A stretch of DNA of 64,000 bases from positions 451,307-515,306 of the forward strand of contig VYZI01000185.1 of NCBI GenBank assembly GCA_013397695.1, given 5' to 3'. Source of the stretch: Centropus unirufus (lineage: Eukaryota; Chordata; Aves; Cuculiformes; Centropidae). Position numbers and translations under genes: made by a program. A model generated the notes under the pieces. That model did not search any database. It was not told the origin of the DNA and saw nothing but the letters and a program-made list of their open reading frames with translations. Positions 47,869 through 61,700 of the stretch are shown piece by piece. Position 1 is the first letter of the stretch; each line of letters opens with the position of its first letter.

Positions 47869-50800
47869 CTGAATGGTCCTTTGCCACCTTTGCTGGATTG
47901 CTTAAGTCTGAAGTTAGAGATGGTCCCTTTTGCGAAAACACAGGCAATTGTCACAGCATTACGTGGAGGTACAAAATATTTGGGTTTTTTTTCTGGTTTG
48001 GAAACAGGGACAGATGGAAACAGAGTTCTGTGTCTAGAAAATAGTGTTACAACAAATGTATATTGCAGTGCTTCAATATGAGTGTCCAAAAGAATTCTTG
48101 ATAAAAATGCTAGAGGACAAGGACAGGTGCTTGAAGAAGGGATTTACAAGACCCAGGATACTAAACTACCTTCCTACTGCCCAGCCCAGCTGGGTGAAAA
48201 TACCAGAATTCAACAAAGTGCAAGCCAAGGCTATCATGACACAGCAAGTCCACCCTGGTCATGACCACAACAATGAAGGGTATGAATCTGCTACAAATAC
48301 AGAGCAAAAAACCATGTTTTTCAGTAGTCATCAGCTTCAGAGAAGCTCTGAAGATGCCACAAACGCAATCACCTCAAAAAGAGCATGAGAGTGTTTATGC
48401 AGGTGGCAGTTTATCAATCGATCATCACTTTCATCAACAGCTTTTCATTCCTTGTTCCCATCAATAGGGACATCTCTGAAGGTTCATTCCGATCAGGACA
48501 GACTAATTGGTACTAGAAAGTTCAGTGTTTGAAGATTGTATGATTAGGGAAATGTACAAATTCAATTTCTTTCAACCAGATTCAATTCTAATCTAATCAG
48601 AGAGATAGAAAACTCCAGTGTAATAATGACAAAGAAAATGACTTTGTTTCAGGTCATTTAAATGTCCCTTACTGCAAACACTCCAACAGAAGAGGCTGTG
48701 TTTAGAGTCTGAGACAGGGTATTTGCTTTGAATTCAATAGCAAATGGGCCATTTTCTGTGTCTAAATTAACATTCTCTCTTTTTGAGAGAGAGAGAGAGA
48801 GAAAGAGAGACCATCTAAGTCAAATGAGCATTTGTGACATTTAATAAAGCAATTATATCTAAAGGCTAGGGGCTTGAGATAGAATAGACTGGCTAACGTC
48901 TCGGAAAAGACTCTCGATAGAGGAATGATGCTTCTTTTCAGGCTTCCAATGACCTTGAACAGATTAAAATTGGTAGTGGAGAGCATCTTCCATCAGCACT
49001 GTTTAAGTCAGAATCAGATCTGAACAAAAGCAAGTTATTACTTGTTCCTAGGTAGAAATTTCAAAAGAGCCTAAAGGACTGAGGAGCCTTGCTGGCTCTG
49101 AACTGCTTGATCGCACAGCCCACCAGCAGCCCCAAAGTGACTGCACCACCTCCTGGCTTGCTGTTGGCTAAGCCTGCTTGGTACCAACTGTATCATAGGT
49201 GGCTTTTACACCTTGAACTGAGACTCAAGCTGTGCTGCTAGGCTGCTGCAGACACCTGGGCTACCTAGTTTAAAATGGTTTAGGTCTATCTACATAAGCT
49301 TCACTTGCTCCTTTGACTTTCTTCATAACACAATCCTAACGTTGAGCAGTTCAAGAAGTTTAATGATGGACATGAAAGCATACTGAGCTTTTAGGAAACG
49401 TTATGTTGGTATTACAGTAATGCCTGGAGTTTCTGAGCAGGGTTTAGAGCTCTTGGAGCCACACAGGCACAAGGAGGCTATATCTGGAGGTAAAATTTCA
49501 CAGAAGCAGCCCGTTTGGACTAGCTGCTCTCCTCGAAAGAAATTCCCTCCAAACACAGTGGCAGCAGAATAACGTGTATGTTGAGAGATGTTGGAGTGTT
49601 TTGCCAAGTACTTTCCTCGACTCAACAACAATAAAAATCAAGGAGGGGCCAAATGGGATCATGTTTAAGAAACCCAATATTTAAGTGACTCAGTTGGCTG
49701 ATGAATCAGTGGCACAGCTGGAAATAGACTCCAAGAGTCGTGGCTGTACAACCACTCTTTCCTTTATATGACACCACTTACTATTAGAGCTGTAAAATTC
49801 CCTTCACGGGCCTTGGAAAATGCAGCTCATTTACTCACTGCACATTCAGCCCAGATGGGGTGGCATTGCTACAGAAGGATCTTGTCACAATGCACCTCAG
49901 CGTCAACTGGAAATACTTCCACACCCATAACAGCAGGCATTGTCTCGTGCTGGTGTGCAGCCAGGTTCAGCAGAGCATTTCTTTTTCCTTATACATTTTT
50001 AAAGTGAATTTTCTGCTTGTGAGAGGTTCTTGATTGACAAGTCTGGAGAGTGAAGTCCTTAATTTAGCAGGGAAACAGGGCAGAATGGTTACAATACGAG
50101 CATTTTGTCGGACCTCAAATTTGGCCTGAATGGAACAATGCTAAGTATCGGAAGACTTTTCCTTTGCTTCCTGGCCCATCTAAATGCCAAGAGGGTGACC
50201 AATAATAAGCCTGCTGGTTTTATGGGTTACATTGAGGTTTTGATTTCAACATAGTTGTTATCAGCTGAGGCTTTAGTGACAAGGTTCTATTCTTGTACTT
50301 TCTTTTTCCAGCTAATAAACCCCTGGCTTACAATAGCGACTCAGCTGTGAAAAATTCAGTGCTTTTTCCTTGCTCCTACAAAACAAGACCCACTTACCGC
50401 TTCTCCAGGTATAACCTTGCTCGCTGCAGCTTGCTCACCAAGCACAAAGGCTGAAGAACCTCAACAGGGAAGAACAACTTGTTCAGAGATCTGCAAGGAC
50501 AAAAGGATGAAGCTGTAAGGCCCATGGTGACAAATAAGTCAAAGCATTTAGACCACTCATGTGATGAGGACTTGGACCTTGCATGAACACGCCCCTTTTG
50601 TTGAGCAGCATCCAGGCTCTAGAATTGAGAAAATGGGGCACAGATTTAGACTGTAGAGGTTTCAGAGAAACAACTCTGCATTTATCCTATTGCTCTACTG
50701 AGCCCGTGCAGGTATGTGTGATTATAAAAAATAATGACCAACAGACCAACCCCCGGCAGCCAGTGCCCTGTGCAAACACATGGAAATGTTGTCCTGGTCA

Positions 50801-52442
50801 ATAGCTGTTTCAACTTCTGTCCTCTGTTTTAACCCAAAACCTTGGCAACAAAGGCTTTCCCTGTGTGATATTGTCACTTGTTTGATGACCTGCAGTCTAA
50901 TCCTGCAGATCCTCACCAGCCTCTGGATACCATGATCTCCATCAGAGACTCATTGGTACCTTGGGAGAGCCTGAATCCTTCCTAAACTCATCCAGCAACG
51001 AGTCTCCAGCTGTATGACATTTTAGAAGCTTCCATTTCTGTTGATGATGCGAGTGCCATTTCCACTGAATTGTACTGAAATTTTCTTTAAAAATATCATG
51101 ATTCACTACCATGGCAAAGCACCATCCAAACAGGGAGAAATTTAAATCAATAAATATCACCACGATTTAATAACACTAAAAACTCATTTCAGAAGAGAAA
51201 GTGAACCAAAACTAGCAGTCTTTTAAATTTAATGACCTATGAATGAAGGCAGATAATGTGTGCGTTTGACATAATCATCTATGTTTTATTCCATTCAATT
51301 ATTTGTTAATAAACAAAGACCCCGGTATTGTAATTTAATACTCCCAAATTATAGATGAAGGCAAGGGCTACCTGTCTTTATAGTCATTAAATTATTAGGT
51401 TTTGGTTATAGAGGATTTTATTACCCCAATAATAATACTTTCAGGAAAGGTTTTCATAAGCTTCATTTGCATGTTGATTTTTTACAGTAATTATCAGTAA
51501 AAGGTCAAATATTTGCTTTATCTATATAATTCAATTTTAGAAATGCCTTTGGGATTCAAATTAACTCCCTTGTAATATCTTCATTGAAAAAAGAAGATTA
51601 ATTATGCTTACAAGAAACCTAATTTGGCTTATCAGACCTTTAATGTTACAGGGATCGTTAATGCATTTAAATTTAGGATTAGCAGAGTGATCTGGTTCCA
51701 TTATTTTGGAGACTTTAATATTTGTCATTATTTTTATGCATACAGTTTCTTTTCCCTAAAGTGAAATTATGATGTCTATTATAAAGGAAATAAACATTAT
51801 ATATTGACCTTAGTAATTATGCTTCTGGTTTTTAAGAGTGCATAAAAAGATGTATTTGTGACTCACATGTAAATTTAACATCCATACACTAAGCGGACTC
51901 CAGGTGGTAACACTGCAAAAGTCATAATTGGAGGAGGACTTTGGAGGGCCAGCAGGACCAGGCAGTGGGAATAGTGGCTGTATTGCCATAAGGACGCCCA
52001 GATGGAAGAATTGAATGATCTCCATGAAGCCCCAATGCACCCATGCTTCTACTCCTTCCCTTTCCACCTGAATCCCAGCTCAGTGCTTCAGGGAGCAGGG
52101 CTTCTGCTCATGAGCTGCTGGGAATACCAAGGATGCTTGGCTCTGGTATAGTTGCTCTCACAGGCATTTTTCAGTTGCGTTGACTTTATTGAGAGCAGAA
52201 CTGGAGAACTTGTGAGTGTTTTTTGGGAATACTGGCTGTAGGCCAGCGTTCACCCCAAACCCATCTAATTTCCTCCACCGGTTTTCCTCCCCTCCAGAAA
52301 TACTTTGTACACGGCCCACAAGTCTGGTTTTGTGGCTGGCTGCATGGGGAAAAACTGTGAGTGCTCCAAAGCTGATATTTCTGTACCTCTAACTGTATTA
52401 ATAAACATGTATCAGTGCCCTTCTACCTGTCTTCTCCATGTC
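47869..52442. other. Intergenic sequence, no gene seen
   Basis: Contains a GA microsatellite (48785-48810) and a long AT-rich island (about 51160-51830). No gene is recognised. Confidence 0.6.
48785..48810. repeat. (GA)n microsatellite
   Basis: GA dinucleotide run with one GAAAG interruption, preceded by CTCTCTTTTT, which could pair with it. Confidence 0.92.
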
Positions 52443-52714
52443 TTAGTAATGCTGTGCTTGTTGGTATGGGACACGATTATTCATGCCATGCTGATTGCTG
52501 GGATTTTGTGTTCTTTATGCCAGGCTAATTGCTGTGGTATCGCAGTGTTCATGCTAAGCTAATCACCATGGTATTGGATTATTTATACTGAGCTCACTGC
52601 TGTGGTACTGGGTTATTTATGTTGAGCTCATTGCTAGGGTATTGTGTTATTCATGCCATGCTCGTAGCTGTGGTATCAGGTTATTTATCTTGCGCTTATC
52701 CCTGTGATATCTGA
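52443..52714. repeat. Degenerate 34-bp minisatellite, 7 copies plus one diverged
   Basis: Seven consecutive 34-bp units start at 52477, 52511, 52545, 52579, 52613, 52647 and 52681, each on the pattern TTATTTATG..GAGCT..TTGCTGTGGTAT. A more diverged unit at 52443-52476 probably precedes them. The array ends with a partial TTATACTGATTG. All seven clear units keep the exact 34-bp length although their sequences differ noticeably, so the array is old. The period is not a multiple of three, so a coding repeat is unlikely. Confidence 0.88.
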
Positions 52715-52726
52715 TTATACTGATTG

Positions 52727-55700
52727 AACCAGTTGCTCCTTTAGGTTGGCTATTCGTTTTACTGATCTACTATCAGAGAGGAAAATCATCCCTTCTTTGC
52801 TCTTCAGATCAGGTTCACATTAATATTTTCTTTTGGTTGGCTCTCTGTGGGACCTCCTGGCAGTTTAACTGCACCAGAGATCGTGCAGTCTCCTATGGGG
52901 TTGCATCAGTAGTGAAGATGTGTCAGCGCTGTCAAGGCTGCCCTGTCTTGTATCGGCTCCATCTCTGAATGGGTAAATCCATAGCAGTGGGATGGAGGCA
53001 CACTAGGTTGCACTGAAACCCGGACAAAGATCTCAAATTATTTCCTTGAGTTCTGCACTCAATTTGCCTTCGCTCTGCTGTTCTTTGGCATCAAGATTCA
53101 TGCAAGCTGTTCTCTTCTTAGAAATTTCTCAATGTACTATATAAGATCATCTATTTTTGCAATTAATTTACTGCCAGCTCCAAATCCATCTCTCTTGATC
53201 TGAATGGTGCTGCTGCCTTCTGTAGTTGATTTACTCATTTGTGGAGTCCAATGAGTAAACCAGTCACCCCTGAACCTTGCTGGTTAGCCTTTTGGTGACT
53301 GGTATACGGTGCACAGCACAGAACCAGCCTTGTAGGACTTGCATCCCATTGTTGCTTAGAATTGATATAATTTCAACTTATAAGTAGAAGGACATCCACC
53401 TGCAACTAAAGTATGCACTGCATTAACCCCTTCAGTACTTGAAAGGAAAATATGGCCCGGAGTTTTTCACTCCTTCCTTTTCCAGGTGTCTTATATCTCA
53501 TACTGACCACTTATACTGAATACTAGAGAGATAACTCTGAGTAAGTCCAGTGGTAACATGCACACTGCCACATCAATTTGTACTGCCTGAGTGTCCGGTG
53601 CAGCTGGGGGACAGATGATCAAGCTTTTTCCGGGCCAGATCTACCGTATTCTCAGTCTTCACACTCTCTGCTCCATGAGAAACGACTGTATTACAGGCCT
53701 GCTTCTTAAATGATGATTCTTTGGAGGCCTCTATGAGAGTGACCAAGTTATTATATGCTGGTATAAGAAAGGACATTGGACATAGTCATTTTTCTCCTCT
53801 AACTCTGCAAACACAGCAGTAAGAGGGAACATGCTGTTATTTGCAGTTCCAGGAACAGGGAATGCTCTCTTGGCAAAAGGACTTTTATTTGCTTGTGGGA
53901 ATGCAACTGCAGTACACAGCACATATTTGGGGCCTGACTGATGCATTTAGGCACCTACACAAAAGACGTACACATACAGGTAAGACCTGTCTCAAATCAC
54001 TTCATGTAACCTCAGCCACCAAAACCATCCTGCGTATCCATGCAGGGTATAAGACGCTGCTTTCTTTAGTGCTGTCCTCAACTTTGGCTTTTCTGATTAG
54101 CCTCACCTGGATTCCTAACTTCAGGAAGAGAATAATTTCATCCCTAATGGGTGTGTCCAAGGTCAGACAGAAGGGTTTGAACCCTGCTACGCTCAGACTC
54201 CCTGCAGCCCTCCTGTATTCCTGTCCGTTGCTCCAGCTTGAGCTGTGACTGCTGCTCATCTCTGCTGGTTATGCACGAATAAAAATGATCAGCTTAGAGA
54301 TGCCTACTTTTCTTTAAATTGTTTCCAGGACATTTTGTGCATCAGTGACTCAGTACTATCTATGTTTCAATACAGCAAACTTTAAAGGTGCTTAATACAT
54401 CACAAAAAATAAATCATTGCAAGAAATAAGCCCTGATGTTAGCTTAGGAGGAAATCTTTTAAAGTGTTTTTGTTTTGCTAGCAGAATGTTCCTATGTATT
54501 ATTCATTACAGCCTCTGAGATTTAATTATTATTAGTGCTACTGATGATTGCTAGAAAAATAAACTGTAGCAGAAGGTGTCCGTCATTGTGTGAAGGGCAT
54601 ATATATGTTGTATAACTCAGTATACCCATTTGCATTAATCTCATTAGTTGCTCACAATGCAGCTCCTGAACTGCTGCTTGCAGGGGCACCGGGAGAGTGG
54701 AGAAGTGAAGGGACAGATTTGCCCTGCCTGCTCTGCCCTCTGTGCCTCGTCCCCATGCACCTTCCTGGCTTTTGTGTTTCATACCACAGAGCAGAGGATG
54801 AGTTAATTGAGTCCATCTCTGGCTCTTTGCTACACCTATTCTGTATTTAGGGTTCCTCTTTTGCGACTGTTGATGCTTTCCTGCCCTGTGCCGGACAGCC
54901 CCTCCTGACCCATGCATTGTCACCTGCAGTACTGAAGCAACTTGCAAGAGGGAGGAAGAAGCTGCTCCATCAGGAACAACCCCTGATGTCTGCCTGGTGG
55001 CTTGAAGTAAATAGAGGAAACCTACTGGAGTGAATCTAGGAGGAAATCTTGATTCAGCAACAAGCAATGCCTTTTAGTGTACTCTAAACCAGACACGCAA
55101 TGTCACAGGCAGAGCATTCAAAGGCTCTGCTATACCACGCTCTCCCACAGGCTCAATCATTGAGATTCAGAGACAATTGGTATTTTCCTCGCTCTCCTTC
55201 AGTGTGATACAATCCAATGTAACTCAGTGCAGGCCTGCCCAGTACATCATTTGTTATCACACCAGTCACACACACGACACCTTGCAGCCTTTCCTGGGAT
55301 TAAACAGCACAGGGATGTAGATGTTTGTGCCAGGAGCCATGGTGGTAGAGGGAAAGGGTGGCACACCTTTCATCCCTCCCTGCTGTGTTGCAGTTCTGCA
55401 TCTCACCTTCTCATTCACCCCAAGTCCACTATGAAGCTTCAAGCCTCTTTGCCAACACCTAATTCACTCATTTACTTGAAAATCAGCTGCCTGCTAGATC
55501 TTACATGGCTTTTCTCAGAACTGCTGGAACTACATTTAATCTCTGTGTAGGGGTTTTGACAAAATACTACAGACATGTTGACCTTCCCTTTAGTTACTCT
55601 TGAATTCCTTGCTCCACGTCTGGGGCTCTCAGAGTCCAGAGACAGAAGAACATGAGTTCTTTAGTCTTAAATTCAATCTCTGCCTCTTCTGTTTCATATC

Positions 55701-58700
55701 ACCTAAGTCACAAGATCTTTTGAAGGCTCAGTTTCTGCATCTACGTCATTAGAGAAGAGGGAACCAGTTATGTCAGGCTGAGCATACCAGAGCTTATGAG
55801 CTACTTGGACACAGGCAAGGCGGAGATCAAATGAGGATTGGAATGGTAGGACCACTCTATCCTTTCAATATCTGCAGGCATATGCATCAGCACTAGGACA
55901 GATCAAGTCTCTGGGCTTAGTGCTCAGTCCTCTTAAACCTTCTGTAGGTCTCCAGAGACTTAGTATCTCAGATGGTCCCATGCCTGTGAGAGATCTGGTT
56001 TATCCCAATTTCTTCTCCCTTTTTAAAAGCATCACCTCTAGGGAACAAAATGAAGGCTGGAAAAACAGCCAGGAGGCCATGAAGAATCAAGAGGCAGGTT
56101 GTGAAACACATACTCCATCATGGACATGAGGATGTTAACAGGTCCAAGCATGTGCAGTCTCTAACCACAGAGGCTGAACAATGTTCTGTGAAATCTAGAG
56201 GTCTACAAGGCTCCAAAGAAGAGAAGAGTGTTCTAGTAACATGCTTTTCCACTACGTCTCTTATTGAAGGTGAATGCATTAACGGCATGGAAGCACATCA
56301 AAAGAGAAAAAGCAGGGCTGAATCTTTCAGAAAAGACAACAAAAAAAGAGATCATAGGGCAGCAGGACTCAATTGAACCAGGTATCCATCTGGGAGGTGG
56401 GTTATGGAAGAGGTTTGATGTCCTTCATTTGCAAGACATAACTTGAACACAAAACCAGGTATTGAAATCTTAGCCAGATCAGTGTATCTTGTTCAAAGCA
56501 GACATAAAGTTTGATACAAGTTATTTTGTGTGATTATAGAGATGAGGTCTTTATATATCCTGTCTCCTATGTGCAGAAATAGAGGATATTGATTGTCCTT
56601 CTCCTGCATTGGTCCAAATATTCAGATCCAGTTTTCTCCTCTCTCTGTTTTATGGAGGCTCCTGCCCTGGCTGCTGTCTTTAACCTCCCCAGTGGCAGCA
56701 TAAAATCTTTACTAGATTTTACATTACCCTTATGCATGCAAAACAGCTGCTGTCTTCAGCAAAGTTTGAATAAAAATTCCAGGATTTAGTCCAGCAGTTT
56801 TCTAATCTGCCTCTGGGACCCTCTACAGTGAGGGCAGTAGATAAATATGGGATGGACAGGTGAGTGGAGCACATACAGCAGGTGAATAGGTCACTACAGG
56901 TCATAACTCAGTGCTTCTCTATTGCAGCAAGTAGCCCACTCTGTCCTTGGAGCCACAATGCTGAACGTTTTTATTGGGACTTGCGTGTTTAAAGGCTGGA
57001 GCTAATCTCATAAAATGGACGTGTAAAGTGCTGGACATTTACACTTGGATTGTTGAAAGCATATGGTCATGGGGCCACAGAGGGTGTTTTTCCAATTCTA
57101 ACACAGAAATATGCATTACATCTAAATTGACACTGAAAACTGACCTGAGCCTGGTATTAGAGAAGATTAAATTAACCCCCAGCAATAGCTCCATATTACG
57201 AAAATGGTTAGATCTTAATAAATTGAAAATGATAACAGCAGCAAAAGCTGTACATTTTCCCTCATGTTCCTTTATTGCTGTAACACTTCTTTCCAGTTTG
57301 TTGCTTCCGTGGGTTTTATTAGCACATTTCAGTGGAGTAGATTTGCTCTGAAGTGATAAAAGCCGACTGTAATCAGAAAGCTTTATGTTATCTGCAGCAA
57401 ACAATGGTAAATGCCACCTGAGAAGGGATCTGTTCAATGCCTTCATTACTGCGATTAGTCTAAGACGCTAGAAGATAGCAACAAACTCCAAACTTGCTGA
57501 TAACAGACTTTGTTAAGAACACAATAAACATTGAACACCTTGTACTTCAACCTGGTAAAGAGACAACTCCACTCCAGAGGTGCCCACGACTCATCAATCG
57601 CTGCAGACCTGGCAGAGTATAACAAGGTCTCCTAACCCGTGGTCATGGTGAATCCACCCAGAGCAGTAAAAGACTTCGTACTACGTGGGTGAGGATCCAT
57701 GTTCCGATTCAGCAAAGCGCTCGCTTCACTTCAACTGAGCCACGAGGGTAGAAAGCATCGCGTGCTTCTCATCTTTGGTCACCCTGGGCACAAGGGAGGA
57801 AGAGGATTCGGCTGCTCCTCTGTAGGAGGGAGAATATTGCTTCTGGCCTTCAGGAGGCTTGAAATGAAGCAAAACATGCAACTATGCTGTAATAATAAGC
57901 GCTGCTTCTCTTTCTGCAAAACATTTTTTTTTTCCCAGTGTCAATCCAGAAAAGTTTCCCAATAGTATTTTACTTCGGCTTGAAAGCTACAATAATTCCA
58001 GGTGAATGTGTTGTAATACTGGTTTCTACGAAGAGTAGTTTGGCTCTAGAGGAAAATGGCAACCACCAGCAGAAAAACTTCCGGGTTGGGCAGCCAGCCC
58101 TACAGGGCTGTGTGCCCGGGATGGGAGGGCACCTGGGGTCCAGTGCAGGAACTGAGTCTTGGCTGGGGAGCCCTGCTACCATAGGAAAACGTAACACAAT
58201 CCAGCTGGGCTATCACTCTTCTTGGCACTGTAGCAACCTTTCAGAATGAAAATACTCTAGTGTCCAGCAAGAAAAATTAATTTTGTGCCTAATTTCTAAA
58301 TACAGAATTAATGTTTCCACAGAGCAGATAAATCTCTTTGAAATAGCCCTTAGGAAAACAGCAGTCAATTTTTAAATTTTTTTTTGAGAAAAACTGAGTT
58401 CCAATAAAAATATTCTCCTCAGGCTTAGTTATAAGCTACCCAAAAGTGTTTCCCCTTAGCCCAGCAAGCAGCATTTGGCTTTCTAGCCAGTGCTGTCTGT
58501 GCGGTGGAGCTGGTGTGTTTGCGGCAGGTAGCTAGAAGGTCTATGCCTACGTGTTAAGAATGGCACATTATCCTTATTGAAATACACTTGCTTCCTAGCT
58601 CTGTTGACAAATGCAAACGGTAGAAATCTTAAATAGATCCGGGAAGAGCAATCCTGCTGCCAAAAGGTTAGTTTTGAAGTGTTTGACATTTTCTACCAGA

Positions 58701-61700
58701 GCTGAGCAAATAATTTATCTGATTAATTTAGTTTCTTCTCTGTTCACAAGTTGTCCAGGAGCTGTTGCTGAGATTTGCTCAAATTCATTTGTTATCTGTA
58801 GTTCTTGCCTGGGTCTGCAGCTTGTTTATGGGCAGTTTGTTATAAGCGGTCACAAAATTCAGAGCTGTGTTGATTGCTCTTGATTGGACATACATGGCAG
58901 GATATTGTTTTATCGCTCTGACGGAGTGATTTAATTCTCTGGATTAGATTTCTGATGTGCTTGCAAGAGGAATTTGTTTCTTACAAATAGTTTTGCTGTT
59001 TATCCATAGGTCACTGCAGCTGGGAACATTTCTGCCAGTTCCCAGAACTGCTCATAAGACTGCAAGGGGCTGTCTTGATAGTCCAGCCTGACCCTATAAT
59101 GCAGATCATAGGAATACCATTCAGCGAGCACTGTACCAACATCGTCACATTAACAAGAGCTTTCTTCAAAAGAAGTCCACCCTTGGAACGGGAGACTGTG
59201 AACTGATGGAGAACACAATACATAGCATCACTCATACCGATGCTGATAACTGGGATACTTTGGATTTTAAAGTATTAAAGCAAATAAAGAAATATATAAA
59301 TAAAAATTAACATGCCTTTTGAGACGGACTATTTATCTTCATTTTCTGCCATATTTTCACAATCTACACTTCAAACTAATTGACAGGTAAAATTTCTACC
59401 CCGAAAATGCTGTTCTCCTTAGTAAATCAAAATGTAATACCATATGATAGGAGGAATTACAGCTATATACTTGTATGCAGGATGACATCAAAGTGGCAAT
59501 AATGAAGCCAGGGTTTGCATAATTGAGATGTTATATACTTGGACTGGAGGGCTCGTCTCATTGTTCAACACTCAGCAAATAATTTTATGAAATTACATCC
59601 ATATTTTTCTGCTTTGCAAGAATAGTTCGAGTAACTTTGTTTATCCTTTCAGTAGCTCTTGGCATATCTTGCTGATCTGTGCATTCCTACAGATTCAGCG
59701 CCTGAGCGTTGGGGTGTAGGGGAGCGTAGGCTGCAGTACTTTGTAATAGAGACAGAAAGGAATGGGAATTTCTGCTCTGTGGAAAATTCTGACATTTTGA
59801 AATAAATAACTATTGCAAAGCATGATGAACAGTCACGCTTGTGAAGTTTTCTGCCAAGATTTTTGTCAGGAGTCTTGGTTCAGTGCCATCAAGACATGTT
59901 TTTTCAATAATGTCCAATCGCTTTAGTTTGGTGATACTGAACCAAAATGAACAAAGTCCAAGCGAAAGCTGCAGACCTTTTAATTAAGATATGATAGATT
60001 ATATGAACCTGCTACACTCGTTGCATTACAATTAGCGTGCAAGTGGAAGCTAAAAGAGTGGCAACAGATTAAACACAGAAAGGCTTTCCTTTTTGAGAAG
60101 GAAGTAGAAGTTGAGGTGATGCCTTTGAATTGAGTTCCCCCTCAAGAACAGCAGCCCCGGTGTGGCAGGGGCTGTAAGTGCAGCCCGAGGTAGAAGCAGC
60201 GCCCTGAAAAAAAGCCCTGCTGTGCACCCACTGCAGTTGGTTCTCCTAAAACCCATAGTGGGGCTCAAAAGACAAAGATTCCCTCTACCTTACACACAGC
60301 TCTGCATGGAGGTAAATTTTAACCCAAATGAGGTTGTTTATGCATTTCTAGCTTTGATTAGACATTGTGTATCCCAGGAGCTTCACAAAGACTCGTCATT
60401 AGAAGGTAAATTAAACTTTTTCTTCCTTTTATTTTTTTTACTTTTCTTTTTTTAAAGATGCTATTTCTTTTCTTCACTGTCATTTTTCATGCATTCCCAA
60501 GGAAACAATACACCACAGGTATTAAAGCTTGGCAGCTACCGAAGACATTCACAAGTACCTCCCTTTTACAGCATTCAATGGGACTTCACCCAGTGATGAG
60601 GCCTTTCTAGTGCAGCTGGTTTTATATCCAGAGTGAAAAAGAAGGTGTTTCAGGCTGCTGTAAGCATATGGAGAGGATTTCTGCGAAAAGTCACAGCTGG
60701 ACCGACCCTATTGCCGTAACAAAAATTGCCTGTTGAACAAAAAAATCCCAGTAAGCATGCAGTATATTACATGTGTAGCATCTCTACCTGCTGTGCATTA
60801 CTCTTTTGCTCTGTGAAATTACTAATATCAAGAAATCTCACAGGAAATATTTTATTACTTGTGCAATACCAATGTAGGGGAAAAAAAAAATCTCTTGAAG
60901 ACTGTTAGAAGTGGCTCAGTCTCTCAGCAGAACAAAAAATCTTGTGGATTCAAGTAGTTCAGGGTATATCTTAAGTAATATTCACAATATGTTGTGCAGC
61001 GGAGTGGCATTTGTACTTAATAAAGTTGCCCAAGTCCTTTCACTATAAAACCACTCTTGTCAGTTGATTATAATTTTGCCAAACTTTGCTGAATTGTTTT
61101 ACTAATATGCAAACTTTGGCAAAATTTGGGCTGAAATTTCCCTTGCTCTCAGTCTTCCTGAGACAGATTTGTATCTGATTGCTTTGAAACATCAGAAAAT
61201 ATACTACTGAAACCTAGACCAAGGAAATATACCTCTGCTTCTGCCATCACAGCAAGGAAATTCTGGGTTTTCCTTGTGTTTGGACTTGTGTGATCATGCG
61301 TACGCACACCCTGCAGATCTGTATGGTAACACTAAAGCAATAACCTGGAACCAAACTCATGGAGCAGGATCCCTCTGTAACAGGCAGCATAAAACCATAT
61401 ATCACAGTGGTACCTGCTTCAGGTGACCCACAGTCTAAAGAGAATGCGCAAAATGAGTGCAATTTTAAAAATGCTTGTATTCTGGGAGCACAAGTGTTGA
61501 GTTACGTGATTTTGAGTGAAAACAAGATCTTGTTGGCATGGTGGGGTGGAAGATAGGGAATGGTAGCACTGCCGTTCTGCTCCTTGCCTGCCTGCTTCTT
61601 CCTGCTTTTCACATCTGGGTTGTGTAGACGGGCACAGAGCAAATATCGTGAAGGACCTAGGAGGATATTTAGGAAATCAGACCCTCTAAGTTGTCCAACT

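Noticed and set aside
54522..55067. 181-codon open frame on the minus strand
   Set aside because: No recognised domain, no splice or promoter context, and an overlapping frame on the other strand is also open.
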